A DNA stretch of 64,000 nucleotides from Variovorax sp. (GTDB taxonomy: Bacteria > Pseudomonadota > Gammaproteobacteria > Burkholderiales > Burkholderiaceae_C). The position numbers were made by a program, and so were the translations under genes. Below are positions 53,666-63,333 of the stretch, one piece after another. The stretch lies in contig JANXTS010000052.1 of NCBI GenBank assembly GCA_025352265.1, positions 62,001 to 126,000 of the forward strand, written 5' to 3'. Position 1 is the first letter of the stretch; each line of letters opens with the position of its first letter. The notes under the pieces were generated by a model that did not search any database, was not told the origin of the DNA, and saw only the letters and a program-made list of their open reading frames with translations.

Positions 53666-54685
53666 ATGCACGACATGGCCCGTTCACGCTTTCTCCCCGA
53701 CAACTTCACGCTCGCGCTGGTTTCGACCGTCGTGATCGCCAGCCTGCTTCCAGCGAGCGGCGGCACCGCCGTGTTCTTCGGACGGTTGACCACCTTCGCT
53801 ATTGGCCTGCTGTTTTTCCTGCATGGCGCCAAGTTGTCGCGCGAGGCGATCCTGGCGGGCATCACGCACTGGCGCTTGCACCTGCTGGTGTTCGCCTGCA
53901 CCTTCATCCTTTTCCCGGTGCTTGGGCTGGCGCTCAAGCCAGTACTGTTGCCACTGGTCACACCAGATCTGTACACCGGCATTCTGTTTCTCTGCGTGTT
54001 GCCGGCCACGGTGCAATCGGCCATCGCCTTCACGTCTATGGCTCGCGGCAACGTGCCTGCGGCGGTGTGCAGCGCCTCGGCATCGACGCTGCTCGGCGTC
54101 TTCGTCACGCCGCTGCTCGTCAATCTGATCGTGGTGCAGCACGCCAGCGCGGGCGCCTCGCTCGACTCCATCGGCCGCATCCTGCTGCAGTTGATGGCGC
54201 CGTTCGTCGCAGGCCATTTGCTGCGTCCACTGATCGGTGGCTGGATCAAGCGCCGTGCGGCCGTCCTCACGTACGTGGACCGTGGCTCGATTCTGCTGGT
54301 GGTCTACACGGCCTTCAGTGCCGCCGTGATCGAAGGCTTGTGGAAGCGAGTGCCGATCGGTGCACTCGCCGGACTGCTTTTGATCTGCGGTGTGCTGCTG
54401 GCACTTGCGCTCTTCAGCACCACCTGGCTGGCCCGCAAGTTCGGCTTCGACAAAGCTGACGAGATCACCATCGTGTTCTGCGGCTCGAAGAAGAGTCTGG
54501 CGAGTGGCATCCCGATGGCGCAAGTGCTGTTCGCGGCGCCTACCGTTGGCGCGATCGTGCTGCCGTTGATGCTGTTCCATCAGATGCAGTTGATGGTGTG
54601 TGCGTATCTGGCACAGCGGTATGCGCGGCGGCCGCTGATCGATGCGCCTCAGAAGCTGGCCGAACCAGCCAAAGCTGCAGGGTAG
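53666..54685 (+). CDS. Bile acid:sodium symporter family protein (SBF/Arsenite-resistance-like fold, YfeH-type)
   Basis: 339 residues with about ten helices. Family blocks FAIGLLFFLHGAKLSREAIL, CVLPATVQSAIAFTSMARGN and FCGSKKSLASGIPMAQVLF are present, which place it in the YfeH-like branch of the BASS/SBF superfamily. These proteins couple uptake of organic anions to sodium; the substrate here is unknown. The LysR regulator is divergent. The stop lies right next to a hairpin shared with the convergent Na/Pi gene. Confidence 0.9.
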   Translation: MHDMARSRFLPDNFTLALVSTVVIASLLPASGGTAVFFGRLTTFAIGLLFFLHGAKLSREAILAGITHWRLHLLVFACTFILFPVLGLALKPVLLPLVTPDLYTGILFLCVLPATVQSAIAFTSMARGNVPAAVCSASASTLLGVFVTPLLVNLIVVQHASAGASLDSIGRILLQLMAPFVAGHLLRPLIGGWIKRRAAVLTYVDRGSILLVVYTAFSAAVIEGLWKRVPIGALAGLLLICGVLLALALFSTTWLARKFGFDKADEITIVFCGSKKSLASGIPMAQVLFAAPTVGAIVLPLMLFHQMQLMVCAYLAQRYARRPLIDAPQKLAEPAKAAG

Positions 54686-54707
54686 GTCTGACCCTGACTT
54701 GTCAGAC
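54686..54707. terminator. Shared hairpin between convergent genes
   Basis: GTCTGAC (54686-54692) and GTCAGAC (54701-54707) form a perfect seven-base stem with an eight-base loop. It lies exactly between the symporter stop and the Na/Pi cotransporter stop, which it partly covers. No U-tract is seen, so it may act as a weak bidirectional terminator or RNA end stabiliser. Confidence 0.4.
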
Positions 54708-56363
54708 TTCGAGTGCGCCGAGACGTGACTCGCGCAGCCGGCTCGGCGCCAGCGCACCGGCCGAATCCAGGATCGGATAGGCGATCGAGCAGATGTGCGA
54801 GTTGATGCGCTTCAGGTCGCTGATGAGGTCGATGTGCAGCGAGCTGGTTTCTATGCTCAGGGCCGTCTGGTTCGACAGCCGGCCGAGGTGCGTTGTCGCA
54901 TAGGCGCGCTCCAAGTCGCGAAAGCGTGCTTTCTCCTGCAGCAGCTTTTGCGCATCGCGCACGTTGCCGTTCAAGAACACGCTCATGCTCAGACGCAGGT
55001 TGGCGATCAGCCGCTCGTGCAGTTCGACGATCTCCTTCATGCCGGCGTCTGAGAAATTGCGCTGCGGCTTGATCTTCTTGTCTTCGATGTCGATGATCAC
55101 GCGCTCGATGATGTCGCCGATCTGTTCCATGTTGATCGTGAAGCTGATGATGTCGGTCCAGCGCTTGCTCTCTTCTTCGCCAAGCGCCTCGCGCGAAATC
55201 TTCGTCAAGTAGTACTTGATGGCCGAGTAGAGCTCGTCCACCGTGTCGTCGAGCTTGCGAAGCTCTTGCGCGAGCCGCAGGTCGTTGTTGCGCAGCACGT
55301 TGAGCATGCCGATCAGCATGGTCTCCACGATGTCGGCCTGGTGCAAAGCCTCGCGCGCCGCGTTGGAGATGGCGAGCGACGGCGTCGAGAGAGCCGATGG
55401 GTCGAGATGGTGCGGCCGCTGCGTCGCGGTGTTCACTACCGGCACCGGCATCGCGCGCGACACTATGCGCGCGACCATGTCGGTGAAGCCGATAAAGCCG
55501 AGGCTCACGAATATGTTGAAGGCCAGGTGATACAGCACTACCAGAGAGGTGGCGTCTGAGACGAAGTGGCGCGCTTCGCGCAAATAGATGCTGACAAAGG
55601 GCGCGGCGATGGCGACGCCGGCAATCTTGAAGATCAGGTTGCCGACGGTCACTTGGCGCACCGGTATCGGCGACTTGGCGGTCGTGAGAACCGCCAGCAA
55701 GCCGCTGCCCAGGTTGGCGCCGAGCACGAGGCCGAGCGCCACGTCGAGTGGCACCACATTCGAACTGGCCATGGCCGCCACCAGCAGTACCACCGCCAAG
55801 CTCGAGTAGGCGACGACTGCGAAGACGGCACCGATGGTGATCTCGAGCAGCACATCGCTGTTGAGCGATGCGAGCAGTGCGCGCACGGCCGGCGACGAGA
55901 ACAGCGGCCCCGTGGCAGCAACCACCAGTTGCAGCGCTAGAAGCATGAGCCCGAGCCCGATCAGCACGCGACCGACCCGGCCCGCAGCGCTGGCAGACCG
56001 CGTGATGAAGAGCACCACGCCGACGAAGATGAAGAGCGGCGACAGCCACGAAAGGTCGGTGGAAAACAGCACCGACATCAGCGCGGTGCCGACGTCGGCG
56101 CCACGCATCACAGCCAGCGCTGCCGGCAGCGTGACCAGCCCCGCGCCGACGAAAGATGAGGTCATCAATGACGTCGCGGTGCTGGACTGCACCAGTGCCG
56201 TGACGCCGATACCCGACAGCGCGGCCGTAAACCGGTTGCGCATGCTGCGAACGAGGATCTTGCGCAGGTTGGTGCCGAACACCCGCAACACGCCGGTGCG
56301 AACGAGATGGGTTCCCCAGACTAGCAACGCGATGGCCGCCAGCAGGTTCAATAAATGCTTCAT
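54702..56363 (-). CDS. Na/Pi cotransporter family protein with PhoU-like domain
   Basis: 553 residues. Eight to nine helices in the first 310 residues contain the two Na/Pi repeats (TALVQSSTATSLMTSSFVGA and a second GANLGSGLLAVLTT-type QSS-like region). The C-terminal half (about 340-545) is a PhoU-like helical domain (NNDLRLAQELRKLDDTVDEL, INMEQIGDIIERVIIDIEDK). These YjbB-type proteins transport phosphate, often outward. It stands alone on the minus strand. Confidence 0.92.
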   Translation of the reverse strand: MKHLLNLLAAIALLVWGTHLVRTGVLRVFGTNLRKILVRSMRNRFTAALSGIGVTALVQSSTATSLMTSSFVGAGLVTLPAALAVMRGADVGTALMSVLFSTDLSWLSPLFIFVGVVLFITRSASAAGRVGRVLIGLGLMLLALQLVVAATGPLFSSPAVRALLASLNSDVLLEITIGAVFAVVAYSSLAVVLLVAAMASSNVVPLDVALGLVLGANLGSGLLAVLTTAKSPIPVRQVTVGNLIFKIAGVAIAAPFVSIYLREARHFVSDATSLVVLYHLAFNIFVSLGFIGFTDMVARIVSRAMPVPVVNTATQRPHHLDPSALSTPSLAISNAAREALHQADIVETMLIGMLNVLRNNDLRLAQELRKLDDTVDELYSAIKYYLTKISREALGEEESKRWTDIISFTINMEQIGDIIERVIIDIEDKKIKPQRNFSDAGMKEIVELHERLIANLRLSMSVFLNGNVRDAQKLLQEKARFRDLERAYATTHLGRLSNQTALSIETSSLHIDLISDLKRINSHICSIAYPILDSAGALAPSRLRESRLGALEV

Positions 56364-56489
56364 CGGGAAAGGCTAACACCCTGGGGCGCCGCCAATTGCG
56401 TGCCAGCTGCGCCTGTCCTTTGCGAAGAGGTGCGGCATTTGGCCCTCGGCGGTCGACCCCGAGTCAAGTCCCAAACTGATGGTTCGAGC

Positions 56490-56990
56490 CTACTTGCCTC
56501 GTCTGACCCGACGAAGCTCGTCCAGCACCAGACAGATCGCTCCCAACGTGATGGCACTGTCGGCAACGTTGAACGCCGGGAAGTGCCAGTTACCGACGTA
56601 GAAGTCGAGAAAGTCGACCACGTAGCCATGCATCATCCGGTCGATCACGTTGCCGATCGCACCGCCGAGGATCGACGCCATAGCGAACGAAAAAAGCTTT
56701 TGGCCCGCATGCGTTTTGAGCATCCACAAGATGAACACGGCAGCCGCCACACCGATGGCGGTGAACAGCCAGCGCTGCCAGCCGGAGTGCTCGGCCAGGA
56801 ACGAAAACGCCGCGCCCGTGTTGTGCGCCCGCACGATGTTGAAGAAGGCGGTCACGGGCGTGTGATCGCCCAACCGGTAGTAGCCGAGGATGAGCGTCTT
56901 GGTGAACTGGTCGATGATGAGAACGATCGCTGCCCACCCAAGCCAGGGCCATAAGCTGCCACCCCGCGACAAGGTCATGGTGCGCGCCAT
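56490..56990 (-). CDS. lspA: Lipoprotein signal peptidase LspA
   Basis: 166 residues from the ATG at 56990, one base after the ileS stop; a longer reading would run into ileS. Four helices. The aspartate dyad of this inner-membrane aspartic protease is in [15 protein letters not shown] and [11 protein letters not shown]. It removes the signal peptide from lipoproteins such as those encoded elsewhere in this window. It is the last gene of the ribF-ileS-lspA group. Confidence 0.95.
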   Translation of the reverse strand: MARTMTLSRGGSLWPWLGWAAIVLIIDQFTKTLILGYYRLGDHTPVTAFFNIVRAHNTGAAFSFLAEHSGWQRWLFTAIGVAAAVFILWMLKTHAGQKLFSFAMASILGGAIGNVIDRMMHGYVVDFLDFYVGNWHFPAFNVADSAITLGAICLVLDELRRVRRGK

Positions 56991-56991
56991 G

Positions 56992-59844
56992 TCAGGCAAT
57001 GCTCCGCTGCTCACCCGCGCCATGGAGGTTGCTGGTGCAACGTCCGCAGATGGTCGGGAAGGCCGGGTCGTGCCCTACATCAGCGCGGTAGTGCCAGCAG
57101 CGCTCGCATTTGAGTTCGCTCGATGCGAATACCGCGGTCGATAGCGCGGCGCCTTCCAGCAGCGCGACGTCCGACGCGATGAAAACGAACTTCAGGTCTT
57201 CGCCCAAAGAGGCGAGCAAAGCGTGGTCTTCCGAAGATGCAGTCAATTGCAGCGTGGCTTGCAGCGACGAGCCTACCTTGCCTCCGGCCCGCACCGTTTC
57301 AATTTCCTTGTTGACGCTATCGCGGATCTCGCGGATGCGGCTCCATTTGGCGAGCAACACGTTGTCGGCGGCACCGAGGTCGGTGTACGTTTGCGTGAAG
57401 ATCGATTCGGTGTGGCCCAGCACGCGCCACGCTTCCTCTGCGGTGAAGCTTAGGAACGGCGCCATCCAGCGCAGCATCGCCTGCGAAATGTGCCAAAGCG
57501 CGGTCTGCGCACTGCGGCGTGCCAGCGAGCCCGGCGCGGTCGTGTAAAGCCTGTCTTTCAGGATGTCGAGGTAGAAGCCGCCAAGGTCTTCCGAGCAGTA
57601 AATCTGCAGTTTGGCGACGACCGGATGAAATTCGTACACCTGGTAGTGAGCGAGTATCTCGGTCTGGAACTGCGCTGCGCGGCTGAGCGCATAGCGGTCG
57701 ATCTCAAGCATCCGATCAAGCGGCACCGCATCCTTGGCGATGTCGAAATCGCTGGTGTTCGCCAGCAGAAAGCGCAGCGTATTGCGGATGCGGCGATAGC
57801 CGTCGACCACGCGTGCCAGGATCTTGTCGTCGCCCGCGATGTCGCCCGAATAGTCGCTGGCCGCCACCCACAACCTGATGATTTCGGCACCCAGCTTTTT
57901 GCTGACCTCTTGCGGGTCGAGCCCATTGCCGAGCGACTTGCTCATCTTGCGGCCCTGCGCATCGATGGTGAAGCCGTGCGTCAGCAGCCCGCGGTACGGC
58001 GCGCGGCCTTCGATCGCACTGGCGATCAGGAGCGACGAATGGAACCAGCCGCGATGTTGGTCGTGGCCTTCGAGGTACAGATCGGCTTCCGGGCCACTTT
58101 GATGAAAGCCCGGTGCATGCGTGCCGCGCAGCACGTGCCAGAAGGTCGAGCCCGAATCGAACCAGACTTCGAGGATGTCGGTGCTCTTGGTGTAGTTCGG
58201 TGCGTCTTCGGCGCCGAGGATATCTTCCGTCGTGACGCGGCTCCAGGCCTCTATGCCGCCCGCCTCGACGATGCTCGCTGCCTGGTCGAGGATCTCCATC
58301 GTGCGCGGATGCAGTTCGCCTGAATCCTTGTGCAGGAAGAACGGGATCGGCACGCCCCAACTGCGCTGGCGGGAGATGCACCAGTCGGGCCGGTTGGCGA
58401 TCATGTCGTGCAGGCGCGCCTTGCCGTTCTCCGGATAGAAGGTCGTCTGTTCGATGGCTTCGAGCGCGGTCTGGCGCAGCGTCTTGGGCGCCTTGTCCTT
58501 GGTGAAGACACCTTCGCCTTCGTCCATGCGGATGAACCACTGGGCGGCAGCGCGGTAGATCACCGGCGACTTGTGGCGCCAGCAATGCGGGTAGCTGTGC
58601 GTGATGGTTTCGGTCGTCAGCAACCGACCCGCATCGCGCAGCGCGGCGATGACTTCGGGCACGGCCTTCCAGATGTTCTTGCCGCCGAACAGCGGAAAGT
58701 CGGACGCGTAGCTGCCGTTGCCTTGCACCGGGTTAAGGATGTCGTCGATCGTCAGTCCGTGCGCGATGCATGAGTTGAAGTCATCCACGCCATACGCAGG
58801 CGACGAGTGGACCAGACCGGTGCCGTCGGTGGCGGTGGCGTAGTCGGCCAGGTAGACCGGCGAGAGGCGCTTGTAGCCGGCGTCGACGTCATAGAGCGGG
58901 TGCTCGAACTCCAGACCGCCTAGCGCCTCGCCTTTGACAGTGGCCAAAACCTTGCCGTCGAGCGCATAGCGTGTCATGCACATTTCGACAAGGGAGTTGG
59001 CAAGGATCAAGAGACCGCGCTCGGTGTCGACCAGCGAATACTCGAGCTCGGGGTTCAGGTTGATCGCCTGATTGGCCGGGATTGTCCATGCGGTGGTCGT
59101 CCAGATGACCGCGAACACGTCGCCCAGAACGTCGGGCCGGCTGAAGGCCTCGAGCACCTTGGCGCGCTCATGTGCCTTGAAGGCCACGTCGATGGTTTGC
59201 GACTTCTTGTCGGCGTATTCGATCTCGAACTCGGCCAGCGAGGAACCGCAGTCGAAGCACCAGTAGACCGGCTTCAGGCCGCGATACACGAAGCCGCGCT
59301 CGATCACGCGTTTGAAGGCGCGCAACTCGCCAGCCTCGTTGGCGAAATCCATCGTCTTGTACGGATGCGTCCATTCGCCGAGCACGCCCAGGCGCTGGAA
59401 GTCGGCCATCTGCTGGGTGATTTGTTCGGTCGCGAAGGCGCGGCTTTTCGCCTGCATGTCGTCGCGGCTCAAATTCCGTCCGTACTTCTTCTCGATCGCG
59501 TTCTCGATCGGCAGACCGTGGCAATCCCAGCCCGGCACGTAGAGCGCGTCGAATCCTTCGAGCTGACGCGCCTTGGTGATCATGTCCTTCAGGATCTTGT
59601 TGACGGCGTGGCCCATGTGGATCTGGCCGTTGGCGTAGGGCGGGCCGTCGTGCAGGATGAACTTGGGCGCACCCGTCCGGGCGTCCCGCAGGCGCTGGTA
59701 GCGGCCTTCGTCCTGCCACTCCTTGACCCAACCCGGCTCGCGCTTGGCCATGTCGCCGCGCATCGGGAAGGGGGTGTCGGGCAGGTTGAGAGTGGCGCGG
59801 TAGTCGCGGGTGTCGCCACTGCCTTCGGGCTTTTTGTCGGACAT
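56992..59844 (-). CDS. ileS: Isoleucyl-tRNA synthetase
   Basis: 950 residues, normal length. The class I motifs are HMGH (in [11 protein letters not shown]) and KMSKS ([11 protein letters not shown]). The editing domain has [15 protein letters not shown]. The C-terminal zinc finger is present (CERCWHY and ICGRC). It charges tRNA-Ile and edits valine. It is followed directly by lspA, the classic bacterial arrangement. Confidence 0.98.
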   Translation of the reverse strand: MSDKKPEGSGDTRDYRATLNLPDTPFPMRGDMAKREPGWVKEWQDEGRYQRLRDARTGAPKFILHDGPPYANGQIHMGHAVNKILKDMITKARQLEGFDALYVPGWDCHGLPIENAIEKKYGRNLSRDDMQAKSRAFATEQITQQMADFQRLGVLGEWTHPYKTMDFANEAGELRAFKRVIERGFVYRGLKPVYWCFDCGSSLAEFEIEYADKKSQTIDVAFKAHERAKVLEAFSRPDVLGDVFAVIWTTTAWTIPANQAINLNPELEYSLVDTERGLLILANSLVEMCMTRYALDGKVLATVKGEALGGLEFEHPLYDVDAGYKRLSPVYLADYATATDGTGLVHSSPAYGVDDFNSCIAHGLTIDDILNPVQGNGSYASDFPLFGGKNIWKAVPEVIAALRDAGRLLTTETITHSYPHCWRHKSPVIYRAAAQWFIRMDEGEGVFTKDKAPKTLRQTALEAIEQTTFYPENGKARLHDMIANRPDWCISRQRSWGVPIPFFLHKDSGELHPRTMEILDQAASIVEAGGIEAWSRVTTEDILGAEDAPNYTKSTDILEVWFDSGSTFWHVLRGTHAPGFHQSGPEADLYLEGHDQHRGWFHSSLLIASAIEGRAPYRGLLTHGFTIDAQGRKMSKSLGNGLDPQEVSKKLGAEIIRLWVAASDYSGDIAGDDKILARVVDGYRRIRNTLRFLLANTSDFDIAKDAVPLDRMLEIDRYALSRAAQFQTEILAHYQVYEFHPVVAKLQIYCSEDLGGFYLDILKDRLYTTAPGSLARRSAQTALWHISQAMLRWMAPFLSFTAEEAWRVLGHTESIFTQTYTDLGAADNVLLAKWSRIREIRDSVNKEIETVRAGGKVGSSLQATLQLTASSEDHALLASLGEDLKFVFIASDVALLEGAALSTAVFASSELKCERCWHYRADVGHDPAFPTICGRCTSNLHGAGEQRSIA

Positions 59845-59963
59845 GGAAGTTCCAGAAATCTGCGCTGCAATGCAGCGCTCGAAGATCGATGAGGGCGTGG
59901 TGCGCGCCGTGAATGGAGACGGTGGCGGGCGCCGCGCAGGGCGGAAAGTGACAGGGTTCCGCT

Positions 59964-61031
59964 TTAAATTCGGTCGCGCGTAACCTGGCGGTGGGTGTTT
60001 GCGTGGTTCTGCGTCGGCATCTGCGCCTGGGCAGGCATCGAAGCGAAGAACGCGCGTGCGTCGCGCCCATCCTTCGCGATGCCTGCGGTCAGGGCTTCAA
60101 GACTGGTGTAGCGCAATTCGTCGTGCAGTTTGGAGAGCAGTTCCACGCGGACGATTTTACCGTAGGCACCCTCGATGCCGAGTTGCGCGGGCCACTCCAA
60201 GCAATGCGTTTCGAGCAGCACACGCCCGGCGTTGACGTCGTTGGCATCGAGCGATGGCCGCACGCCGAGGTTGGCTACGCCCGGCAGCGGCTTGTCGCCG
60301 AGGCCGTGCACCAGCACCGCGAAGATGCCGCTGGCCGCCGGTTTCCAGTGCTTGAAGCGAAGGTTGAGGGTGCGAAAGCCATCTTCCTTGCCCGGCGCGG
60401 AGGCGCCCAGCGCCCGGCCAAGCTTGCGGCCGTGCACCACATGACCCGAGATCGCGTAAGGCCGGCCGAGCAGTGTGTGCACCTCTTGCATGCGCCCGGC
60501 GCCGAGCGCCTCACGCACTGCAGAACTCGACACCCGCAGGCCGTGCACTTCATAGCTGTTCATGCGCGCGACGTCGAAGCCATTTGCGTCACCTGCAGCG
60601 TCGAGCATGGCGTAGTCGCCAGCGCGCTTGGCGCCGAAGCGAAAGTCGTCGCCGACCAGTACGTAGCGGGCGCCGAGGCCTTCGACCAGCACGTCGCGGA
60701 CGAATTCATCGGGGCTTTGCGAAGCCAGCCGGTGGTCAAAAGGCAACACGATGGTTTGCGCCACGCCGCCTGCGGCCAGTTCCGCCAGTTTGTCGCGCAA
60801 GGTGCCGATGCGGGCCGGCGCGAGTTCCGGCCGCTTGGCCAGCGCGGCGAAGTAATCGCGTGGATGCGGCTCGAAGGTCAGCACGCAACTCGGCAGGCCG
60901 CGCTGACGCGCCTCGGTGTTGAGCAGCGCCAACATGGCCTGGTGGCCACGGTGAACGCCGTCGAAATTGCCGATGGTCAGGGAGCAGGCTTTAGCCACGC
61001 CCCGGTGCCGAAAACCGCGAAAAACCTGCAT
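59964..61031 (-). CDS. ribF: Bifunctional riboflavin kinase / FAD synthetase RibF
   Basis: 355 residues. The N-terminal FAD synthetase domain has [16 protein letters not shown] and [13 protein letters not shown]. The C-terminal kinase domain has [20 protein letters not shown] and [15 protein letters not shown]. It makes FMN and then FAD. The length is slightly above the usual 310-330 because of C-terminal extra residues rich in Gln/Thr/His. It precedes ileS by 119 bases, the conserved ribF-ileS-lspA order. Confidence 0.96.
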   Translation of the reverse strand: MQVFRGFRHRGVAKACSLTIGNFDGVHRGHQAMLALLNTEARQRGLPSCVLTFEPHPRDYFAALAKRPELAPARIGTLRDKLAELAAGGVAQTIVLPFDHRLASQSPDEFVRDVLVEGLGARYVLVGDDFRFGAKRAGDYAMLDAAGDANGFDVARMNSYEVHGLRVSSSAVREALGAGRMQEVHTLLGRPYAISGHVVHGRKLGRALGASAPGKEDGFRTLNLRFKHWKPAASGIFAVLVHGLGDKPLPGVANLGVRPSLDANDVNAGRVLLETHCLEWPAQLGIEGAYGKIVRVELLSKLHDELRYTSLEALTAGIAKDGRDARAFFASMPAQAQMPTQNHANTHRQVTRDRI

Positions 61032-61100
61032 AGACGTTGTTAGATTGATATCTTTTTGATAGCAGCTCGTGCCCGCCGAATGGGCTCACGGGCGCAATTT

Positions 61101-61124
61101 GTCACAAAGCCGGTATATTGTGAC
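61101..61124. promoter_or_regulatory. Inverted repeat between ribF and the HNH gene
   Basis: GTCACAA (61101-61107) and TTGTGAC (61118-61124) are perfect inverted arms 10 bases apart, and TATATT (61114-61119) lies inside the spacer and second arm. It sits 70 bases from the ribF start and about 100 from the HNH start. It looks like an operator over a promoter; the binding protein is unknown. Confidence 0.4.
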
Positions 61125-61220
61125 TGAGCGGACCAAGTGCCCTCCTTTTCTTGGGTTCGCGCAACGCGCGGTGCGCGTTCGGTCTCTCCGTGGTTCTTCC
61201 CTTTTATGAGGAGACGTGTG

Positions 61221-61778
61221 GTGAAGGTCTTGAAACTGTCGGCCCAAGGGCTGCCCCAGTCGTGGATATCGCTCGAACAGGCGGTGATTCACTACGCGGC
61301 GGACGAAGTCCGCTGGGAAGTGGGCGCACAGGTGGCGGTCTATCGCGGCGGACACAACGCGGTGACGGGACTGCAATCGCAAATTGCGATCAACAGCATC
61401 ATCGGCACCAAGGGCGTGCCGCGCATCAATCCCTTCACGCAGCGGCCGGGGCTTACCAACAGCAAGCTGTTTTCTCGTGACCGGGGTGTTTGCGCCTACT
61501 GCGGCGGCCACTTTCACGACGATGAACTCACCCGCGAGCACATCATTCCGTTTGCGCAAAACGGCATCGATGTTTGGATGAACGTAGTTACGGCCTGCAA
61601 GCCCTGCAACCACCGCAAGAGCAGCCGCACGCCGGAGCAGGCGAACATGCCGCTGCTCTACGCTCCCTACGTGCCCAGCCTGTGGGAGGACTTCATCTTG
61701 CGCAACCGCCGCATCCTTGCGGACCAGATGGAGTTCTTGATGGCGCATTTGCCGCACAGCTCGCGGCTGCACGGCTAG
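61221..61778 (+). CDS. HNH endonuclease
   Basis: 185 residues from a GTG at 61221, 7 bases after AGGAG; a GTG at 61218 is also possible. The HNH fold shows two CxxC zinc knuckles (CAYCGG and CKPCNHRK) and the catalytic histidine in LTREHIIPFAQNG with the asparagine in WMNVVTACK. The N-terminal 90 residues (LKLSAQGLPQSWISLEQAV) are typical of a widespread chromosomal HNH protein of Betaproteobacteria that is not tied to restriction. Nuclease activity is likely; its role is unknown. Confidence 0.88.
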   Translation: MKVLKLSAQGLPQSWISLEQAVIHYAADEVRWEVGAQVAVYRGGHNAVTGLQSQIAINSIIGTKGVPRINPFTQRPGLTNSKLFSRDRGVCAYCGGHFHDDELTREHIIPFAQNGIDVWMNVVTACKPCNHRKSSRTPEQANMPLLYAPYVPSLWEDFILRNRRILADQMEFLMAHLPHSSRLHG

Positions 61779-61817
61779 CGGCGCTGCTCCCCGCTTTGCT
61801 GCGGCCTCCGAACGACG

Positions 61818-63215
61818 TCAGTACGTCAGTTCGAGTAACGTAATGTTCCCTTGCGCCACGGGCCAGGTCTGGCCAGAGACGCGTTCACCGTTGAACTCGC
61901 CGGCAACAGTACGCGACCCTTCGCTCGTCAGCTTTAACTTCGATGACGAAACACCCGAACCCCGCGGTGGAACGCCCGGCAACGCGGGTTGCCCGTCTAA
62001 ACGCATGGTGTCGCGTTCGGCGTCGAAGTAGCCACGCGGGCGGCTGAAGATCACGATGGCGCTGGCATCGCGGTCGGCCGGCGCGATGCGTTCTGGCCGC
62101 AGGTTGATTACGCTGCTGCTTCGCGGAAACGGGCTGCGGTAGATGTGTGTCGTGGCATAGCCAGGCGCTGTGATCTCAAACTCGTATGCCGTCACCGGAC
62201 GAGCCGTGAACGGGCCCCAGCGCCCATCGGCGCCGATGGTCTTGCGATGCACCGGCGCGCCCAGGCGCACACCAGTGCTCGTGTCGACCGTGTAGACCGC
62301 CAACTGCGCGCCGACGATCGCCAGGTTGTTGGTAAATTGGCCACTGGCCGGCTCGGTGCTGGAGATGCCCAGGCCGGTGAGGCGGCCGTCGAGCACAAGC
62401 ATGGTTTCAGGCAGCACCGTAGTGGTCTTTGGCGCTTCGCCGGTAAGGAACTGCCACGTCGCTGCAAATGCTGCCGCGGAAAACGAAGTCTCGCGATGGT
62501 CGACACGCGGCAGCACGATGTTGGTCGCGCCCTTCAGTGCTGGCGCGTCGTAGCCGATGTTCGTCGGCTTGCCCGGCGCGCCGATCCAGACGCCGTCGGG
62601 CTGCGCGAACTTGTCGTTGCTGTCGGAGCGCAGCGTGAGCCAGCGGACCCCGGGTGTGACCTCGTCGCCGCTCGGTCCTTTGGGCGTGTTGAGTTGCTGA
62701 ATGAGGGCCGAGCGCGCCGAAAATTCGCTGCGTTCGTTAAACCCTGGAATGTTCCAGATGCCGTGGGCCGGGTTGCCGCCCAGCACGACGGCGCTGACTT
62801 TGGCATCGCCCCCGTTGTTTTGGACGTAGTTGCGGATCGTGTTGCCGCCACGCGAGTTGCCCAGCAGCACGACCTTGCTTGCGCCCGTCGCTTTAAGCAC
62901 TTTGTCGACTTCGGCTTGCAGAAAGGCTGCGGACTCCGCCGTCGAGGTGCGGCCCGGTTGCGCGATGGTGTCGTCGTCCCGTGCCAGCGGCATCGGCTGG
63001 TCGACTGCGAATAGCCGGTCACGTGGCCAGCCGTTTGACTCTAAGCGCCAGATCGTCGTCTGCCAGAGCGCCGCCGAGTCGCCGTTGCCGTGCATGAATA
63101 CGACCGGCGGCCGCTCCGACAAAGACGGGGAAGGCGCGGTGGCGCAGGCGGTGAGCATGGTGGCGGTGATGACCGTGGCCAGACCCGAAATGAGGACGGT
63201 GCGACGTGTATGCAT
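61818..63215 (-). CDS. Exported alpha/beta-hydrolase with twin-arginine signal and lipobox
   Basis: 465 residues from the ATG at 63215. The N-terminus combines a twin-arginine-like TRRTVLISG with a lipobox (LTAC, Cys24), so it may be a Tat-exported lipoprotein. The hydrolase domain has the oxyanion-region VVFMHGNGDSAALWQ and the nucleophile elbow LLGNSRGGNT. The C-terminal 170 residues form beta-rich domains (GAQLAVYTVDTSTGVRLG) like carbohydrate-binding or pre-peptidase modules. It resembles esterases and poly(3-hydroxyalkanoate) depolymerase-like proteins; the substrate is unknown. Confidence 0.75.
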   Translation of the reverse strand: MHTRRTVLISGLATVITATMLTACATAPSPSLSERPPVVFMHGNGDSAALWQTTIWRLESNGWPRDRLFAVDQPMPLARDDDTIAQPGRTSTAESAAFLQAEVDKVLKATGASKVVLLGNSRGGNTIRNYVQNNGGDAKVSAVVLGGNPAHGIWNIPGFNERSEFSARSALIQQLNTPKGPSGDEVTPGVRWLTLRSDSNDKFAQPDGVWIGAPGKPTNIGYDAPALKGATNIVLPRVDHRETSFSAAAFAATWQFLTGEAPKTTTVLPETMLVLDGRLTGLGISSTEPASGQFTNNLAIVGAQLAVYTVDTSTGVRLGAPVHRKTIGADGRWGPFTARPVTAYEFEITAPGYATTHIYRSPFPRSSSVINLRPERIAPADRDASAIVIFSRPRGYFDAERDTMRLDGQPALPGVPPRGSGVSSSKLKLTSEGSRTVAGEFNGERVSGQTWPVAQGNITLLELTY

Positions 63216-63240
63216 GGGGATTGCAAGCTTCGTTCCAAAT

Positions 63241-63269
63241 AAAAAAACGCCCGCCGGCAAGTGCGGGCG
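63241..63269 (-). terminator. Rho-independent terminator of the acyl-CoA dehydrogenase gene
   Basis: On the minus strand CGCCCGC and GCGGGCG form a seven-base stem with an eight-base loop, followed by seven T residues (AAAAAAA at 63241-63247 on the plus strand). It lies about 65 bases after the acyl-CoA dehydrogenase stop. Confidence 0.85.
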
Positions 63270-63333
63270 GGCAGGCGTGTTGTGCGCTAGCTGCGAGGGC
63301 GCCGGTCGGAAAATGGTGAGAGAAGGCGCGCCT

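Noticed and set aside
56481..56490. GGTTCGAGCC, similar to a tRNA T-loop
   Set aside because: No acceptor stem, D-arm or anticodon arm can be formed around it; it overlaps the lspA stop.
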